Shown here: piece after piece, positions 16,320 through 25,949 of the stretch
How positions within the stretch are numbered: position 1 is the stretch's first letter
Layout of the letters: each line of letters begins with the position of its first letter
DNA from: Sulfurimonas sp.
GTDB taxonomy: Bacteria > Campylobacterota > Campylobacteria > Campylobacterales > Sulfurimonadaceae
Reading direction: 5' to 3'
Length of the DNA: 64,000 nucleotides
NCBI GenBank assembly: GCA_030949825.1
Contig: JAUZSC010000019.1
Coordinates: 1 to 64,000 of the forward strand
Notes under the pieces: generated by a model
What the model was told of the DNA's origin: nothing
The model's input: the letters and a program-made list of their open reading frames with translations, nothing else
Databases searched by the model: none
Translations under genes and position numbers: made by a program

Positions 16320-18473
16320 ATGGGTCTGAGTCAAATTGAAATTGAAAAAGTTAAACATATTCATGATATTGACGCAGCATCCGCATACCTTTTTTCCCAC
16401 ATGGCTTCAAGCCAAGCCCTTAAAGACGCTTTAGAATATTCTAGTCAAGCACATATTTCTCAAACTAGAAAAAGTGGTGAACCCTACATAATCCATCCTA
16501 TTTTAGTTGCAAGTATTGTCGCTTCTATTACAAATGATGAATCAATGGCGATAGCTGCTTTGCTTCATGATGTTGTAGAAGATACAGATATAAGTATACA
16601 AGAAATAGATAAACTCTTCGGTGGGGATGTTGCACATCTTGTTGAGGGATTAACAAAAATCGACACTATTCGTGACTCTGAACTCGCAGCATCTACTTCA
16701 AATGAAAAGCTTATAGTATCCGCCCTTTCATTTAGAAAAATGCTTCTTGCAAGCATTAAGGATGTTCGTGTTTTAGTTGTAAAGTTATGTGATAGACTTC
16801 ATAATATGCTCACACTTGACGCACTTCCTGAGCATAAACAGCTTAGAATTGCAGAAGAAACCCTTGTTGTATACGCTCCTATCGCACATAGATTAGGAAT
16901 CTCTTTTTTAAAAAATATATTAGAGGATTTAAGCTTTTCATATCTTTTCAAAGAAGAAAAACATCATATAGATAATTATCTTGACACAAATTATCATGCG
17001 ATGGAGATGAAGTTAAATGAGTTTAGAGAATCCATCTCAAAACTCTTGCATAAGAATGGTTTTTGTGATGATGATTTTGAAGTTATATCGCGTGTTAAGC
17101 ACCGTTATTCTATCTATCTTAAGATGCAAAGAAAGGGTGTTTCTATAGATGAAGTACTTGATTTACTTGCTATTAGGGTTTTAACTACAGATGCTGTAAG
17201 GTGTTATAATATTTTAGGTTTAATTCATTTACATTTTCAACCACTGTCTTCAAGGTTCAAAGACTATATTGCAGTTGCAAAAGACAATGGCTATCAGACT
17301 ATTCACACAACTGTATTTTACAACACTGCTATTTTTGAAGTACAGATTAGAACTTACGACATGCATAAAACCGCTGAACTTGGTGTTGCTGCACATTGGA
17401 AATATAAAAGCGGTGGAAACAACGATATTAAACTCGATTGGCTACATAATTTACAGTATCAAAATGAATCGGTAGAAGATTTTTATACACTCATCAAAAA
17501 TGATTTATATTCAGAAGATATTTCAGTGTTTTCACCTCAAGGCGATGCTTTCACACTTCCTCGTGGTGCGGTTGTTTTAGACTTTGCATATGCGGTGCAT
17601 TCTGAAGTTGGAAATAAGGCGGAATCTTGTCTTTTAAACAAAACAAAAGCTCCACTTCTGAGTGAATTAAATAACGGTGATATTGTAAAAATAAATACTG
17701 CAGATGAAATTCTTACACGATGTTCTTGGATAGATGCAGTAAAAACTTCTAAAGCTACATCAAATATGCGTCTTAATTGTAGCGCAAAAATACGAGAAAT
17801 AAATGCAAAGTCGAGTGTCTTAATTGTCTCAACTGTTATGGGCTTAAAGCCATCGAGAATCGAAGAATGGTTTGACGCTAATGATTACGATGGACGCTCA
17901 AACATTCCTTGTGATATAGAGCATTTTAGAAATGTTATAGGAAAATATATAGCAGATATTAGTAAAAATAATCGTTTTAGAGGTTTTTTATCTCGACATA
18001 AATTTAAAGTAAAATCTAAGCTTATTTCAGGTTTAGAAATCTTCACTCGAAGAAATATTTCAGATGTTGTTTTTGACTACTGTTGTCATCCAAAATCAGG
18101 TGATGAAATTATGGCATTTGTGGAAAAATCTAAAGTACATGTTCATCATAAAATGTGTGGGCATGGATATAAAAACATCCAAGCGCAGATGCCAATGGTA
18201 TTTATACGATGGAAAAAAGAAGATAAGTATAAATACAACTTAATAGCATCTCTACATAATGAAAAAGGTGCACTTGCAGTATTTTTAACCTATTTGGTAA
18301 AATTAAACTTAGATATTATCTCTATTGAGCTTGGTAAAGATTCTGCCGATTATGTGAAGTATTGTGAGTTGAGTTTTGAAGCAGATGAAGCGGATATAAA
18401 TATTTTGCGTAAGAAAATAAGTGAAAAAATTAAAGTTATACACTTTATTCGTACAGATGACGCGTATAGATAA
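16320..18473 (+). CDS. spoT: Bifunctional (p)ppGpp synthetase/hydrolase (RelA/SpoT)
   Basis: This 717-residue stringent-response enzyme has an N-terminal HD hydrolase domain (SGEPYIIHPILVA, ALLHDVVEDTDIS, LCDRLHNM). A synthetase domain follows (SRVKHRYSIYLKMQRKG, FKDYIAVAKDNGYQTIHT), then TGS (ISVFSPQGDAFTLPRGAVVLDFAYAVHSEVG) and a C-terminal ACT-like region. Hydrolase residues are intact, so it should both make and degrade the alarmone. It starts five bases after rpoZ, indicating one transcript. Confidence 0.96.
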   Translation: MGLSQIEIEKVKHIHDIDAASAYLFSHMASSQALKDALEYSSQAHISQTRKSGEPYIIHPILVASIVASITNDESMAIAALLHDVVEDTDISIQEIDKLFGGDVAHLVEGLTKIDTIRDSELAASTSNEKLIVSALSFRKMLLASIKDVRVLVVKLCDRLHNMLTLDALPEHKQLRIAEETLVVYAPIAHRLGISFLKNILEDLSFSYLFKEEKHHIDNYLDTNYHAMEMKLNEFRESISKLLHKNGFCDDDFEVISRVKHRYSIYLKMQRKGVSIDEVLDLLAIRVLTTDAVRCYNILGLIHLHFQPLSSRFKDYIAVAKDNGYQTIHTTVFYNTAIFEVQIRTYDMHKTAELGVAAHWKYKSGGNNDIKLDWLHNLQYQNESVEDFYTLIKNDLYSEDISVFSPQGDAFTLPRGAVVLDFAYAVHSEVGNKAESCLLNKTKAPLLSELNNGDIVKINTADEILTRCSWIDAVKTSKATSNMRLNCSAKIREINAKSSVLIVSTVMGLKPSRIEEWFDANDYDGRSNIPCDIEHFRNVIGKYIADISKNNRFRGFLSRHKFKVKSKLISGLEIFTRRNISDVVFDYCCHPKSGDEIMAFVEKSKVHVHHKMCGHGYKNIQAQMPMVFIRWKKEDKYKYNLIASLHNEKGALAVFLTYLVKLNLDIISIELGKDSADYVKYCELSFEADEADINILRKKISEKIKVIHFIRTDDAYR

Positions 18474-18500
18474 AAATTAAATAAATTATAGGAAAAATAA

Positions 18501-19700
18501 ATGTTAGAAGAAGCCTTAAGAGAAATAAACAGAGGTACAGCAGAAATTATAGATGAAAAAAGAATTGAAAAACTTTTGACTGCCTATTTTGAAGAGGGAA
18601 AACACTATACTGTAAAGTGTGGTTTTGACCCTACTGCTCCTGATTTACACCTTGGTCATACTGTTCTTTTACAAAAGCTTGCAACATTTCAAAAATACGG
18701 TGCAAGGGTACAGTTTTTAATAGGAAGTTTTACGGCAACTATTGGAGATCCTACTGGGAAAAACGCTACAAGAAAAGTACTGACCGAAGATGAAGTGAAA
18801 AAAAATATCAAATCGTATACCGAACAGGCCTTTAAAATTTTAGATGAATCTAAAACAGATGTTGTTTATAACCATGAATGGCTTGCACAATTAACTCCTA
18901 TGGAAATGTTAGGTTTATTAGCACGCAGAACAGTTGCTAGAATGTTAGAACGCGATGACTTTAAAAAACGCTATAAAAATGGAGATGACATTGCAATCCA
19001 TGAGTTTACATATCCACTTCTTCAAGGCTATGATAGTGTGCATTTAAAATCAGATGTAGAGATTGGCGGAACTGATCAAAAGTTTAATCTTTTAATGGGA
19101 AGGCACTTACAAAAATCTTATGAAATAAAAAAACAACAAGCTGTCCTGATGATGCCTATTTTAGAAGGTCTTGATGGTGTACAGAAGATGAGTAAATCTT
19201 TAGGAAACTATATCGGTGTAGCTGATGAGCCAAACGATATGTTTGGGAAAATTTTAAGTATCTCAGATGATTTAATGTGGAGATATTTTGAACTTTTAAG
19301 TACGAAGTCCCTAGATTCGATTGAAGTACTGAAAAAAGGTGTAACAGACGGCTCACTTCACCCTAAAAAGGTTAAAGAAGATTTAGCACATGAGATTACA
19401 GCAAGATTTCATTGTGATGAACAAGCTACAAACGCAAAGTTAGAGTTTGAAAGAGTCCATACTAAAAGTAAAATTCCAACAGATATTCCCGAGTTTACAC
19501 TTGATGGTGAAATTTGGATAGCTAAAGCCTTAGTTGAATGTAAAATTTCTCCATCAACTTCACAAGCTAGGCGAGATATTAAGCAAGGTGCTGTTAAAAT
19601 AGACCAAATAAAAGTCTCAGATGAACAATTACAACTTAGCAGTGGTAATTATATCCTTCAAATGGGAAAAAGAAAATTTGCAAAACTAAAGGTTAACTAA
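18501..19700 (+). CDS. tyrS: Tyrosyl-tRNA synthetase
   Basis: This class I synthetase charges tRNA-Tyr. The signature HLGH (PDLHLGHTVLLQKL) and KMSKS (GVQKMSKSLGN) are present, and a small S4-like RNA-binding domain ends the protein (STSQARRDIKQGAVKI). The 399-residue length fits the TyrS form common in Campylobacterota. Confidence 0.97.
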   Translation: MLEEALREINRGTAEIIDEKRIEKLLTAYFEEGKHYTVKCGFDPTAPDLHLGHTVLLQKLATFQKYGARVQFLIGSFTATIGDPTGKNATRKVLTEDEVKKNIKSYTEQAFKILDESKTDVVYNHEWLAQLTPMEMLGLLARRTVARMLERDDFKKRYKNGDDIAIHEFTYPLLQGYDSVHLKSDVEIGGTDQKFNLLMGRHLQKSYEIKKQQAVLMMPILEGLDGVQKMSKSLGNYIGVADEPNDMFGKILSISDDLMWRYFELLSTKSLDSIEVLKKGVTDGSLHPKKVKEDLAHEITARFHCDEQATNAKLEFERVHTKSKIPTDIPEFTLDGEIWIAKALVECKISPSTSQARRDIKQGAVKIDQIKVSDEQLQLSSGNYILQMGKRKFAKLKVN

Positions 19701-20792
19701 ATGAGTTTTAAGTCTTTACAAATTGGTAAACATACCATAGAAATACCTATTGTTCAAGGTGGAATGGGAGTTGGTATCTCTTGGGATCAGTTAGCTGGTA
19801 CTGTATCTAAAGAGGGTGGATTAGGTGTTGTTAGTTCAGTAGGTACAGGTTATTTTGAAGATAAAAAGTATTCTAAAAAGAATGTTGCAGAGCGTCCTTT
19901 AGATGCTATAAACTTTTATTCGCCAACAGGTTTTAAAGCCATACATGATAGCGCCAGAAAAATCTGTGGTGATAAACCACTCGCTGCGAATGTTTTATAT
20001 GCTATTAATGATTATGGTCGTGTTGTGAGAGATGCCTGTGAAGCTGGTTTTAACATCATCATTACAGGTGCGGGACTTCCTACAAATATGCCAGAATTTA
20101 CAGAGGGTTATCCTGATGTTGCTCTTGTGCCTATTGTTTCATCTGCTAAAGCTTTAAAAATCATTTGTAAAAGATGGAAAAAGCGTTATGACAGAGTTCC
20201 AGATGCAGTTATCGTCGAGGGTCCAAAATCTGGTGGACATCAAGGGTTCACTTATGAACAATGTAAGATGCCTGAGAATCAACTGGAAATGATTGTAGCG
20301 CCTGTTGTTGAAGAAGCCGCAAAGTGGGGAGATATTCCTGTTATTGCCGCTGGTGGTGTTTGGGATAAGAATGATATCCAAGAGATGATGGGGCTTGGTG
20401 CTCGAGGAGTTCAAATGGGTACAAGATTTATTGGTACACATGAATGTGATGCACATGATAATTTTAAACAAGTACTTATGGACGCTAAAGAAGAAGATAT
20501 TCAACTTATGTCTTCTCCTGTTGGTTATCCTGCTCAAGGTGTTGTAACAAATCTTACAGGACTCATCGCAAAAAGGGAAGGTCCTGATGTTAAATGTATC
20601 TCTAACTGTGTTGCACCATGTAACCGTGGAGTTGAAGCTAAAGCAGTAGGTTTTTGTATAGCAGATAGATTGAGCGATGCATACAATGGCATCTTAGAAA
20701 CAGGACTTTTCTTCTCTGGAACAAATGGGTACAGACTTAAAGAGCTTATATCAGTAAAAGAACTTATAACAAAACTTACACAAGGTGAATAA
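19701..20792 (+). CDS. Nitronate monooxygenase / FabK-like flavoprotein
   Basis: This TIM-barrel FMN protein of the 2-nitropropane dioxygenase family has the N-terminal IPIVQGGMGVGIS, the phosphate-binding segments IAAGGVWDKNDIQEMMGLGARGVQMGTRFIGT, and VVEGPKSGGHQG. The ATG follows the tyrS stop directly. Family members oxidise nitronates or act as enoyl-ACP reductases. The conserved place between tyrS and the amidase suggests a housekeeping role that I cannot specify. Confidence 0.85.
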   Translation: MSFKSLQIGKHTIEIPIVQGGMGVGISWDQLAGTVSKEGGLGVVSSVGTGYFEDKKYSKKNVAERPLDAINFYSPTGFKAIHDSARKICGDKPLAANVLYAINDYGRVVRDACEAGFNIIITGAGLPTNMPEFTEGYPDVALVPIVSSAKALKIICKRWKKRYDRVPDAVIVEGPKSGGHQGFTYEQCKMPENQLEMIVAPVVEEAAKWGDIPVIAAGGVWDKNDIQEMMGLGARGVQMGTRFIGTHECDAHDNFKQVLMDAKEEDIQLMSSPVGYPAQGVVTNLTGLIAKREGPDVKCISNCVAPCNRGVEAKAVGFCIADRLSDAYNGILETGLFFSGTNGYRLKELISVKELITKLTQGE

Positions 20793-20799
20793 CTAAGTA

Positions 20800-22200
20800 A
20801 TGTTTCGGCTTCTTCTACTTTCTTTCGTATTTACCTTAGCACTAAGTGCTTTGAGTGATAAGGAAATTGTAAAGCGTGCAAACGGATTTATGCAATCTTC
20901 AAACAAAAGCAATCATTTTCGTGCGTATAATGACTATAAAAACCTTTATCTTCGCTCGATTATGAGTGAAAATGAAAGTCTTAAAGTTACTTCTCTAAGA
21001 GGGATTGTCAAAAGTGGAAATAAACTTCATATAGATGTTTCTCAATACTCGAATGAACTAAGCACACTTAAGCCAAAAAGTGTTTATACAAAGCCGATTA
21101 GAAAACCTACACTAGTAAAAAAGAATACTTCTAAGAAACTTAAAATAAAATCTTCGCATAAATTAAAATCAATTAGATTTATTAATGATGAACTTGTCTT
21201 AGAATTCGATAAAAAATTGAGTACAAAACAGATAAACTATTTTACACTCTATGATCCAAAGAAGAAGCAATATAGATATGTCTTTGATATACATGCTTCG
21301 ATGCTTACAAGCTCCCAAACTATTAGAAAAAAAGGTATTAAGCGTATTAAATTAGCGCAGTACACGCCAAGTACTTTACGCTTGGTGATAGAAGATACAA
21401 AAAAATTAAAAGTAAACTATTCTAAGCGTGGGAACTTATTAGCACTTAGAGTCGGAGACTCACCTCGGTATAAAAAAGCTAAAGCAATTACAAAAACCCG
21501 TCCTCCTGTGAGACTCGATAGAAACAAGGTGCTTGTTATAGATGCTGGTCATGGTGGAAAAGATCCAGGTGCTGTTGGATATAGAAAGTATCGAGAAAAA
21601 GTCATTGTTCTCTCTATTGCAAAAAAGTTAAAAACAATACTTAACTCGCGTGGTTACAAAGTTTATATGACACGCGATAGAGATAAGTTTGTGAAACTGA
21701 GTAATAGAACAAAGTATGCAAATAAAAAAAATGCAGATATTTTTATTTCAATTCATGCAAATTCAGTACCAAAGCGTAATGCGCATAAAGCATATGGAGT
21801 AGAATGCTATTTTCTCTCTCCCTCGCGTTCAGGAAGAGCAAAAAAAGTAGCAGCCAAAGAAAACTCAGCAGACTTGAGTGATATGAATTTCTATGGAAAA
21901 CAGAGCTTTTTAAATACATTAAATAACCATAATATTATCGCTTCAAATAAATTGGCGATTGACTTACAAAGAGGAATGTTAGGTTCGTTAAAAAAGACTT
22001 ATAAAAATGTAAAAGATGGAGGTGTTCGAGAAGGTCCATTTTGGGTTCTTGTAGGTGCACAAATGCCTTCTGTCTTAGTAGAAGTCGGCTTTGTATCTAA
22101 CCCTAAGGAAGCTAAACGCTTAGTAAATTCTTCTTACCAGAAGAAACTTGCCTATGGTTTAGCAAATGGTGTTGAGCGTTACTTTAAAAATTCTCAGTAG
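20800..22200 (+). CDS. amiC: N-acetylmuramoyl-L-alanine amidase with AMIN domain
   Basis: This zinc-dependent periplasmic amidase cleaves the peptide from peptidoglycan during cell separation. It has a signal peptide (residues 1-17), an AMIN-like beta domain around residues 120-225, and an Amidase_3 catalytic domain from about residue 240. The catalytic domain shows VLVIDAGHGGKDPGAVG, the zinc-binding SIHANS, and VLVEVGFVSNPKEA near the end. I recall a homologous amidase at the same place in Helicobacter. The symbol amiC is by family resemblance. Confidence 0.92.
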   Translation: MFRLLLLSFVFTLALSALSDKEIVKRANGFMQSSNKSNHFRAYNDYKNLYLRSIMSENESLKVTSLRGIVKSGNKLHIDVSQYSNELSTLKPKSVYTKPIRKPTLVKKNTSKKLKIKSSHKLKSIRFINDELVLEFDKKLSTKQINYFTLYDPKKKQYRYVFDIHASMLTSSQTIRKKGIKRIKLAQYTPSTLRLVIEDTKKLKVNYSKRGNLLALRVGDSPRYKKAKAITKTRPPVRLDRNKVLVIDAGHGGKDPGAVGYRKYREKVIVLSIAKKLKTILNSRGYKVYMTRDRDKFVKLSNRTKYANKKNADIFISIHANSVPKRNAHKAYGVECYFLSPSRSGRAKKVAAKENSADLSDMNFYGKQSFLNTLNNHNIIASNKLAIDLQRGMLGSLKKTYKNVKDGGVREGPFWVLVGAQMPSVLVEVGFVSNPKEAKRLVNSSYQKKLAYGLANGVERYFKNSQ

Positions 22201-22205
22201 TTAAA

Positions 22206-22224
22206 AAGAGAGATTAACTCTCTT
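22206..22224. terminator. Bidirectional hairpin between the amidase and DHH genes
   Basis: AAGAGAG and CTCTCTT form a 7-bp stem with a 5-base loop between the two convergent genes. It overlaps the last codons of the minus-strand gene and is followed on the plus strand by TGTTTAT. Confidence 0.5.
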
Positions 22225-23290
22225 GTTTATATTCTAAATCACCAGCGCGTGATTCTTTGTCACTAATAAGAAATTCGATTTGTTGTTTTACTTTGTCATA
22301 ACGGTACTGCTCTTTAAATCCCATGATTCTACCACCTGCAGCATTAGGATGTCCACCACCATTGGCCCATTCTTTTGAGATGAGTGCAACACTTACTTGA
22401 TTGTTCGCACGAAGGCTCATAGCACCTCTATAACTTACATCAACAATAAAGTCATACTCAGGGTAGGCAAGTAAAAATCCATTCCCTACGATAGAAGTAT
22501 TTCCAACTCCATAAGAAAGAAAGCCTTTATAGCCTTTGTAGTAGATAGTATTTGTAGCTCTCTTTGCACCAAGAAGTTCAACTACATATTTTGTAGCCAA
22601 GTTATCAAGTGTATTATCGTCGCCATCTCTAAAGAAATCTTTTTTTATTGCATGTATATTTTCATCAAGTGCGATAGGAGCATTTTGTTTTCCTATGTAA
22701 GTACTTGCAACTTTTAAAAGTGAAAGTTTATAGTGGCTGTCCTCTGTTGCAAACATAACACGGTTAAGTTCTCTCGTTTCAGTTACAAGACGCATACAAA
22801 CTTTTCCAAGTTCAAAGTTTGCTACTTCTTCTTGTTTCCATAAGTCCACAGCATTTACAACATTTACATATTTTTCCATCCAAGATGGTTCGTCTAATTC
22901 AAAGTTCTCTTTAGCATAGTCGTAGACTATTTTTGTAGCACATCTGCTTTCATCTAAAAAGTACCAGTCATATTTTTTAGCACTTTGCGCACCTGAACCA
23001 TGATGATCAAGTAACTTAAGCTCAACATCCATTTTAGCATCAGTCATTTTTCTTACTTCATTTGTAAGCCATCGTGATTCATCAGCCGTCAAGTTTAAAT
23101 CACTTATAAGGATAAAAGCAGATTTTTTACTTAGTTTTATATTTTCTAATATAATTTCTAGTTTTGACTTTACTTCTGCGCCATAATTCGCATTATAGTT
23201 TGTAATATCGTAGGGCGTGTACTTCATAATAAATTGACAGCTATAGCCATCAAGGTCGATATGTGATAAGTGGTGAATCGTGTCTTGCAT
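22214..23290 (-). CDS. DHH/DHHA1-type phosphoesterase
   Basis: This 358-residue protein has the motif order of DHH-family phosphoesterases: HLSHIDLDGYSCQF, then LISDLNLT, and the DHH-like LKLLDHHGSGA. Near the C-terminus GGGHPNAAGGRIMG is the DHHA1 substrate-binding motif. Relatives hydrolyse short oligonucleotides or cyclic dinucleotide products; the substrate here is unknown. It lies downstream of flhA on the same strand, as I recall for H. pylori. Confidence 0.88.
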   Translation of the reverse strand: MQDTIHHLSHIDLDGYSCQFIMKYTPYDITNYNANYGAEVKSKLEIILENIKLSKKSAFILISDLNLTADESRWLTNEVRKMTDAKMDVELKLLDHHGSGAQSAKKYDWYFLDESRCATKIVYDYAKENFELDEPSWMEKYVNVVNAVDLWKQEEVANFELGKVCMRLVTETRELNRVMFATEDSHYKLSLLKVASTYIGKQNAPIALDENIHAIKKDFFRDGDDNTLDNLATKYVVELLGAKRATNTIYYKGYKGFLSYGVGNTSIVGNGFLLAYPEYDFIVDVSYRGAMSLRANNQVSVALISKEWANGGGHPNAAGGRIMGFKEQYRYDKVKQQIEFLISDKESRAGDLEYKQES

Positions 23291-23326
23291 CTTGGAATAT
23301 CCTAATATTTAATTTGTTTTATTAAT

Positions 23327-25489
23327 TTAGTCGATAACTATAGAACCCATAACTTCAAAGGTCGCACTTGAGTCGATTTCGGCATGTGAAAGTGTTACAA
23401 CATCCAAAGAGAATCTCTCGAAAATCTCAGCAACACCACGGCGAAGTTGAGGATCTACAATGACTACCACAGGTGATACCCCTTTTTGTAGAAGTTCAGC
23501 AGCTTTTGTACTTGTTGCTTGAATAAGTGAGTTTATCTCACCAACATTAAGTAAAAGGTTTCTCACTCCATCTCTTTCTTGAGATTTTTCTAACATTTTT
23601 TGTTCGGAGTTGGTGTCAAAGGTAAGAAGACGAACTACATTGTCCTCACCTGAATACATTTGAGTAATTACGCGTGAGAGTTTTGCGCGTACTTGTTCTG
23701 TGAGAACATCAACATTCTTTGTAAACTCTGCAACATCTGCAATGGTTTCTAAGATGCTGAGCATATCTTTAAGAGGAATATTTTCATGTAAAAGAGCTTT
23801 GAGTACTCTTTGAATAAGTCCAATCGGAGCAACTTTTAAAACATCATCAACGATAACAGGGAAGTCATCTTTGATTTTGTCCATAAGTACTTGAACCTCT
23901 TGTCGAGTTAGTAAGTCTTCTGCATTTTTCTTGACAAGTTCACTCATATGTGTAGAAATTACAGTAGCCGGATCGACTACTGTGTATCCATTTTCTATGG
24001 CAAACTCTTTTTCAGCAGCGAATATCCACATAGCATCTAAACCAAATGCAGGCTCTTTTGTAGGCTCTCCTGAGATTTCACCTGTAGCCATTCCGCTGTC
24101 CATTGCGAGAAATTTATCGGGCATGATAGTTCCCTCACCAATAGAAATACCTTTGAGTAAAATCTGATACTGTTGGGGTTGTAAGTGTAAGTTATCTCGT
24201 ATACGAACTTGAGGCATTAAAAAACCAAAATCGCTCGCTATTTTTCTTCGCATAGATCGAATACGCTCAAGTAAATCCCCACCTTGAGCATTATCAGCCA
24301 AACGAATAAGCTGGTAGCCAAGGGTGAGTTCTAGCATCTCTACTTTTAGTATATCTTCTAAGGCAACTTCTTCTTCTTTTGCTATTTCTTCATTTGTTTT
24401 AGTTGGTTGAAGTGATTCTTTTTCTTGCCTTTTTTGCTCGCTATCTTTAAAAATATCATCTACATCTAAGATATTAAATTCACCCTTGTCATATTTGTAA
24501 ATAGACCAACCTAAAAGGGCAAATAAACTACCAACTAAACCCATCGAAAAAGTTGGTAAACCAGGAACGAGAGCAAACAAAATCATGATAAAACCAACAA
24601 TCATCATGATTTTTGCATTTCCCATCATCTGGTTTACGGCACCCTCTGCAAAATTATCACCCTCACCAGAAGAACGGGTAATCATGATACCAGTAGCCGT
24701 TGAGATTATAAGTGCTGGAATCTGACCCACAAGCCCATCACCAATCGTTAAAAGTGTAAAGGTAGATGCTGAGTCTCCAACTGTCATATCGTGTTGAAAT
24801 ACACCTATAAGAAATCCACCGATAATGTTAATAAGTGTAATGATAATACCAGCAACCGCATCACCTTTTACAAACTTAGAAGAACCATCCATCGCTCCAT
24901 AAAAGTTAGCATCTTGGAGTATTTCTGCACGGCGTTGTTTTGCCTGTGCATCATCAATAAGTCCAGCATTTAAGTCAGCATCTACAGCCATTTGCTTACC
25001 TGGCATTGAATCAAGTGTAAACCTTGCTGCAACCTCTGCAACTCTTGTTGAACCTTTGGTAATTACCATAAAGTTGATAAGTACTAATATAGAGAAAACG
25101 ATAATACCAATAACAAAGTTTCCTCCAACAACGAAGTCCCCAAAGCTTGTAATAATACTGCTTACATTCTCACTACCTTCGTGTCCATGACTTAGAATCA
25201 TCCGCGTGGTAGCAATATTTAAAGAAAGCCTAAAGAGGGTGATAATCAAAATAAGTGTAGGAAAAGTTGTTAGGTCGGTTGGTTTTGGAACATAGAGCGA
25301 TATTAAAAGAATTAAAACTGCGATAGCCATTGAAATGGTAAGAAAAACATCTAAAAGACTAGAGGGTAAAGGTACTATAATAATAGCAAGTATTCCCATT
25401 ACAAAAAATACTACACCAAGATCTTTTTGTCCTAAAAGGAAATTTAGGGCTGTCCCAACTTGTCGTTTAATTTGCTGCTTTTTTGCCAA
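23327..25489 (-). CDS. flhA: Flagellar export gate protein FlhA
   Basis: This 720-residue core membrane component of the flagellar type III export apparatus has eight N-terminal transmembrane helices. The FHIPEP region is represented by KGSTRVAEVAARFTLDSMPGKQMAVDADLNAG. The large cytoplasmic domain binds export substrates and chaperones. Four bases separate it from the Rrf2 gene upstream. Confidence 0.97.
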   Translation of the reverse strand: MAKKQQIKRQVGTALNFLLGQKDLGVVFFVMGILAIIIVPLPSSLLDVFLTISMAIAVLILLISLYVPKPTDLTTFPTLILIITLFRLSLNIATTRMILSHGHEGSENVSSIITSFGDFVVGGNFVIGIIVFSILVLINFMVITKGSTRVAEVAARFTLDSMPGKQMAVDADLNAGLIDDAQAKQRRAEILQDANFYGAMDGSSKFVKGDAVAGIIITLINIIGGFLIGVFQHDMTVGDSASTFTLLTIGDGLVGQIPALIISTATGIMITRSSGEGDNFAEGAVNQMMGNAKIMMIVGFIMILFALVPGLPTFSMGLVGSLFALLGWSIYKYDKGEFNILDVDDIFKDSEQKRQEKESLQPTKTNEEIAKEEEVALEDILKVEMLELTLGYQLIRLADNAQGGDLLERIRSMRRKIASDFGFLMPQVRIRDNLHLQPQQYQILLKGISIGEGTIMPDKFLAMDSGMATGEISGEPTKEPAFGLDAMWIFAAEKEFAIENGYTVVDPATVISTHMSELVKKNAEDLLTRQEVQVLMDKIKDDFPVIVDDVLKVAPIGLIQRVLKALLHENIPLKDMLSILETIADVAEFTKNVDVLTEQVRAKLSRVITQMYSGEDNVVRLLTFDTNSEQKMLEKSQERDGVRNLLLNVGEINSLIQATSTKAAELLQKGVSPVVVIVDPQLRRGVAEIFERFSLDVVTLSHAEIDSSATFEVMGSIVID

Positions 25490-25493
25490 AAAT

Positions 25494-25895
25494 CTACTCG
25501 AGTATATCTGCGAGGGTAAGTTCAGCTAAAAATGTGTCTATCTTACCTTGAAGTTTATTGAGAAATGGCCAAATATTGCACAAACTAGCTCTATCTGATG
25601 GACAGTCTTCTAATGATGGAGCACATTCAAACACTGCAGGAGCTTTTCCCTCAACTGCAGACATTACTTCTAACATACTTATATCTTGGGGTGCTATATT
25701 TAAAACAAAACCGCCATGCACACCTTTAAAAGATTTTAAAATTCCTTTTTTTGCGAGTGCTTGAAGGATTTTTGATAAAAAACTTTTTGGAATTGAAAGC
25801 TCGCGTGATAATGTTTCACTGTCCATAGGATCAGTTGCTTTAGAGAGAACTATTAAAGAAAGTATTGCGTATTCACTAGCTCGAGTTATTAACAT
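25494..25895 (-). CDS. Rrf2-family regulator upstream of flhA
   Basis: This 133-residue regulator has an N-terminal winged helix (ASEYAILSLIVLSKA, LSIPKSFLSKILQALAKKGIL, GVHGGFVLN). Three cysteines (FECAPSLEDCPSDRASLCNIW) are in the position used by IscR/NsrR proteins for an iron-sulphur cluster. Transcription of flhA with an apparent redox regulator is unusual in function but, as I recall, recurs in relatives. Target genes are unknown. Confidence 0.85.
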   Translation of the reverse strand: MLITRASEYAILSLIVLSKATDPMDSETLSRELSIPKSFLSKILQALAKKGILKSFKGVHGGFVLNIAPQDISMLEVMSAVEGKAPAVFECAPSLEDCPSDRASLCNIWPFLNKLQGKIDTFLAELTLADILE

Positions 25896-25949
25896 ATTCT
25901 AAGTACCTCTTTATCTTTAAGAGTAGATTATAACCAAAGAAGTTGAAAT

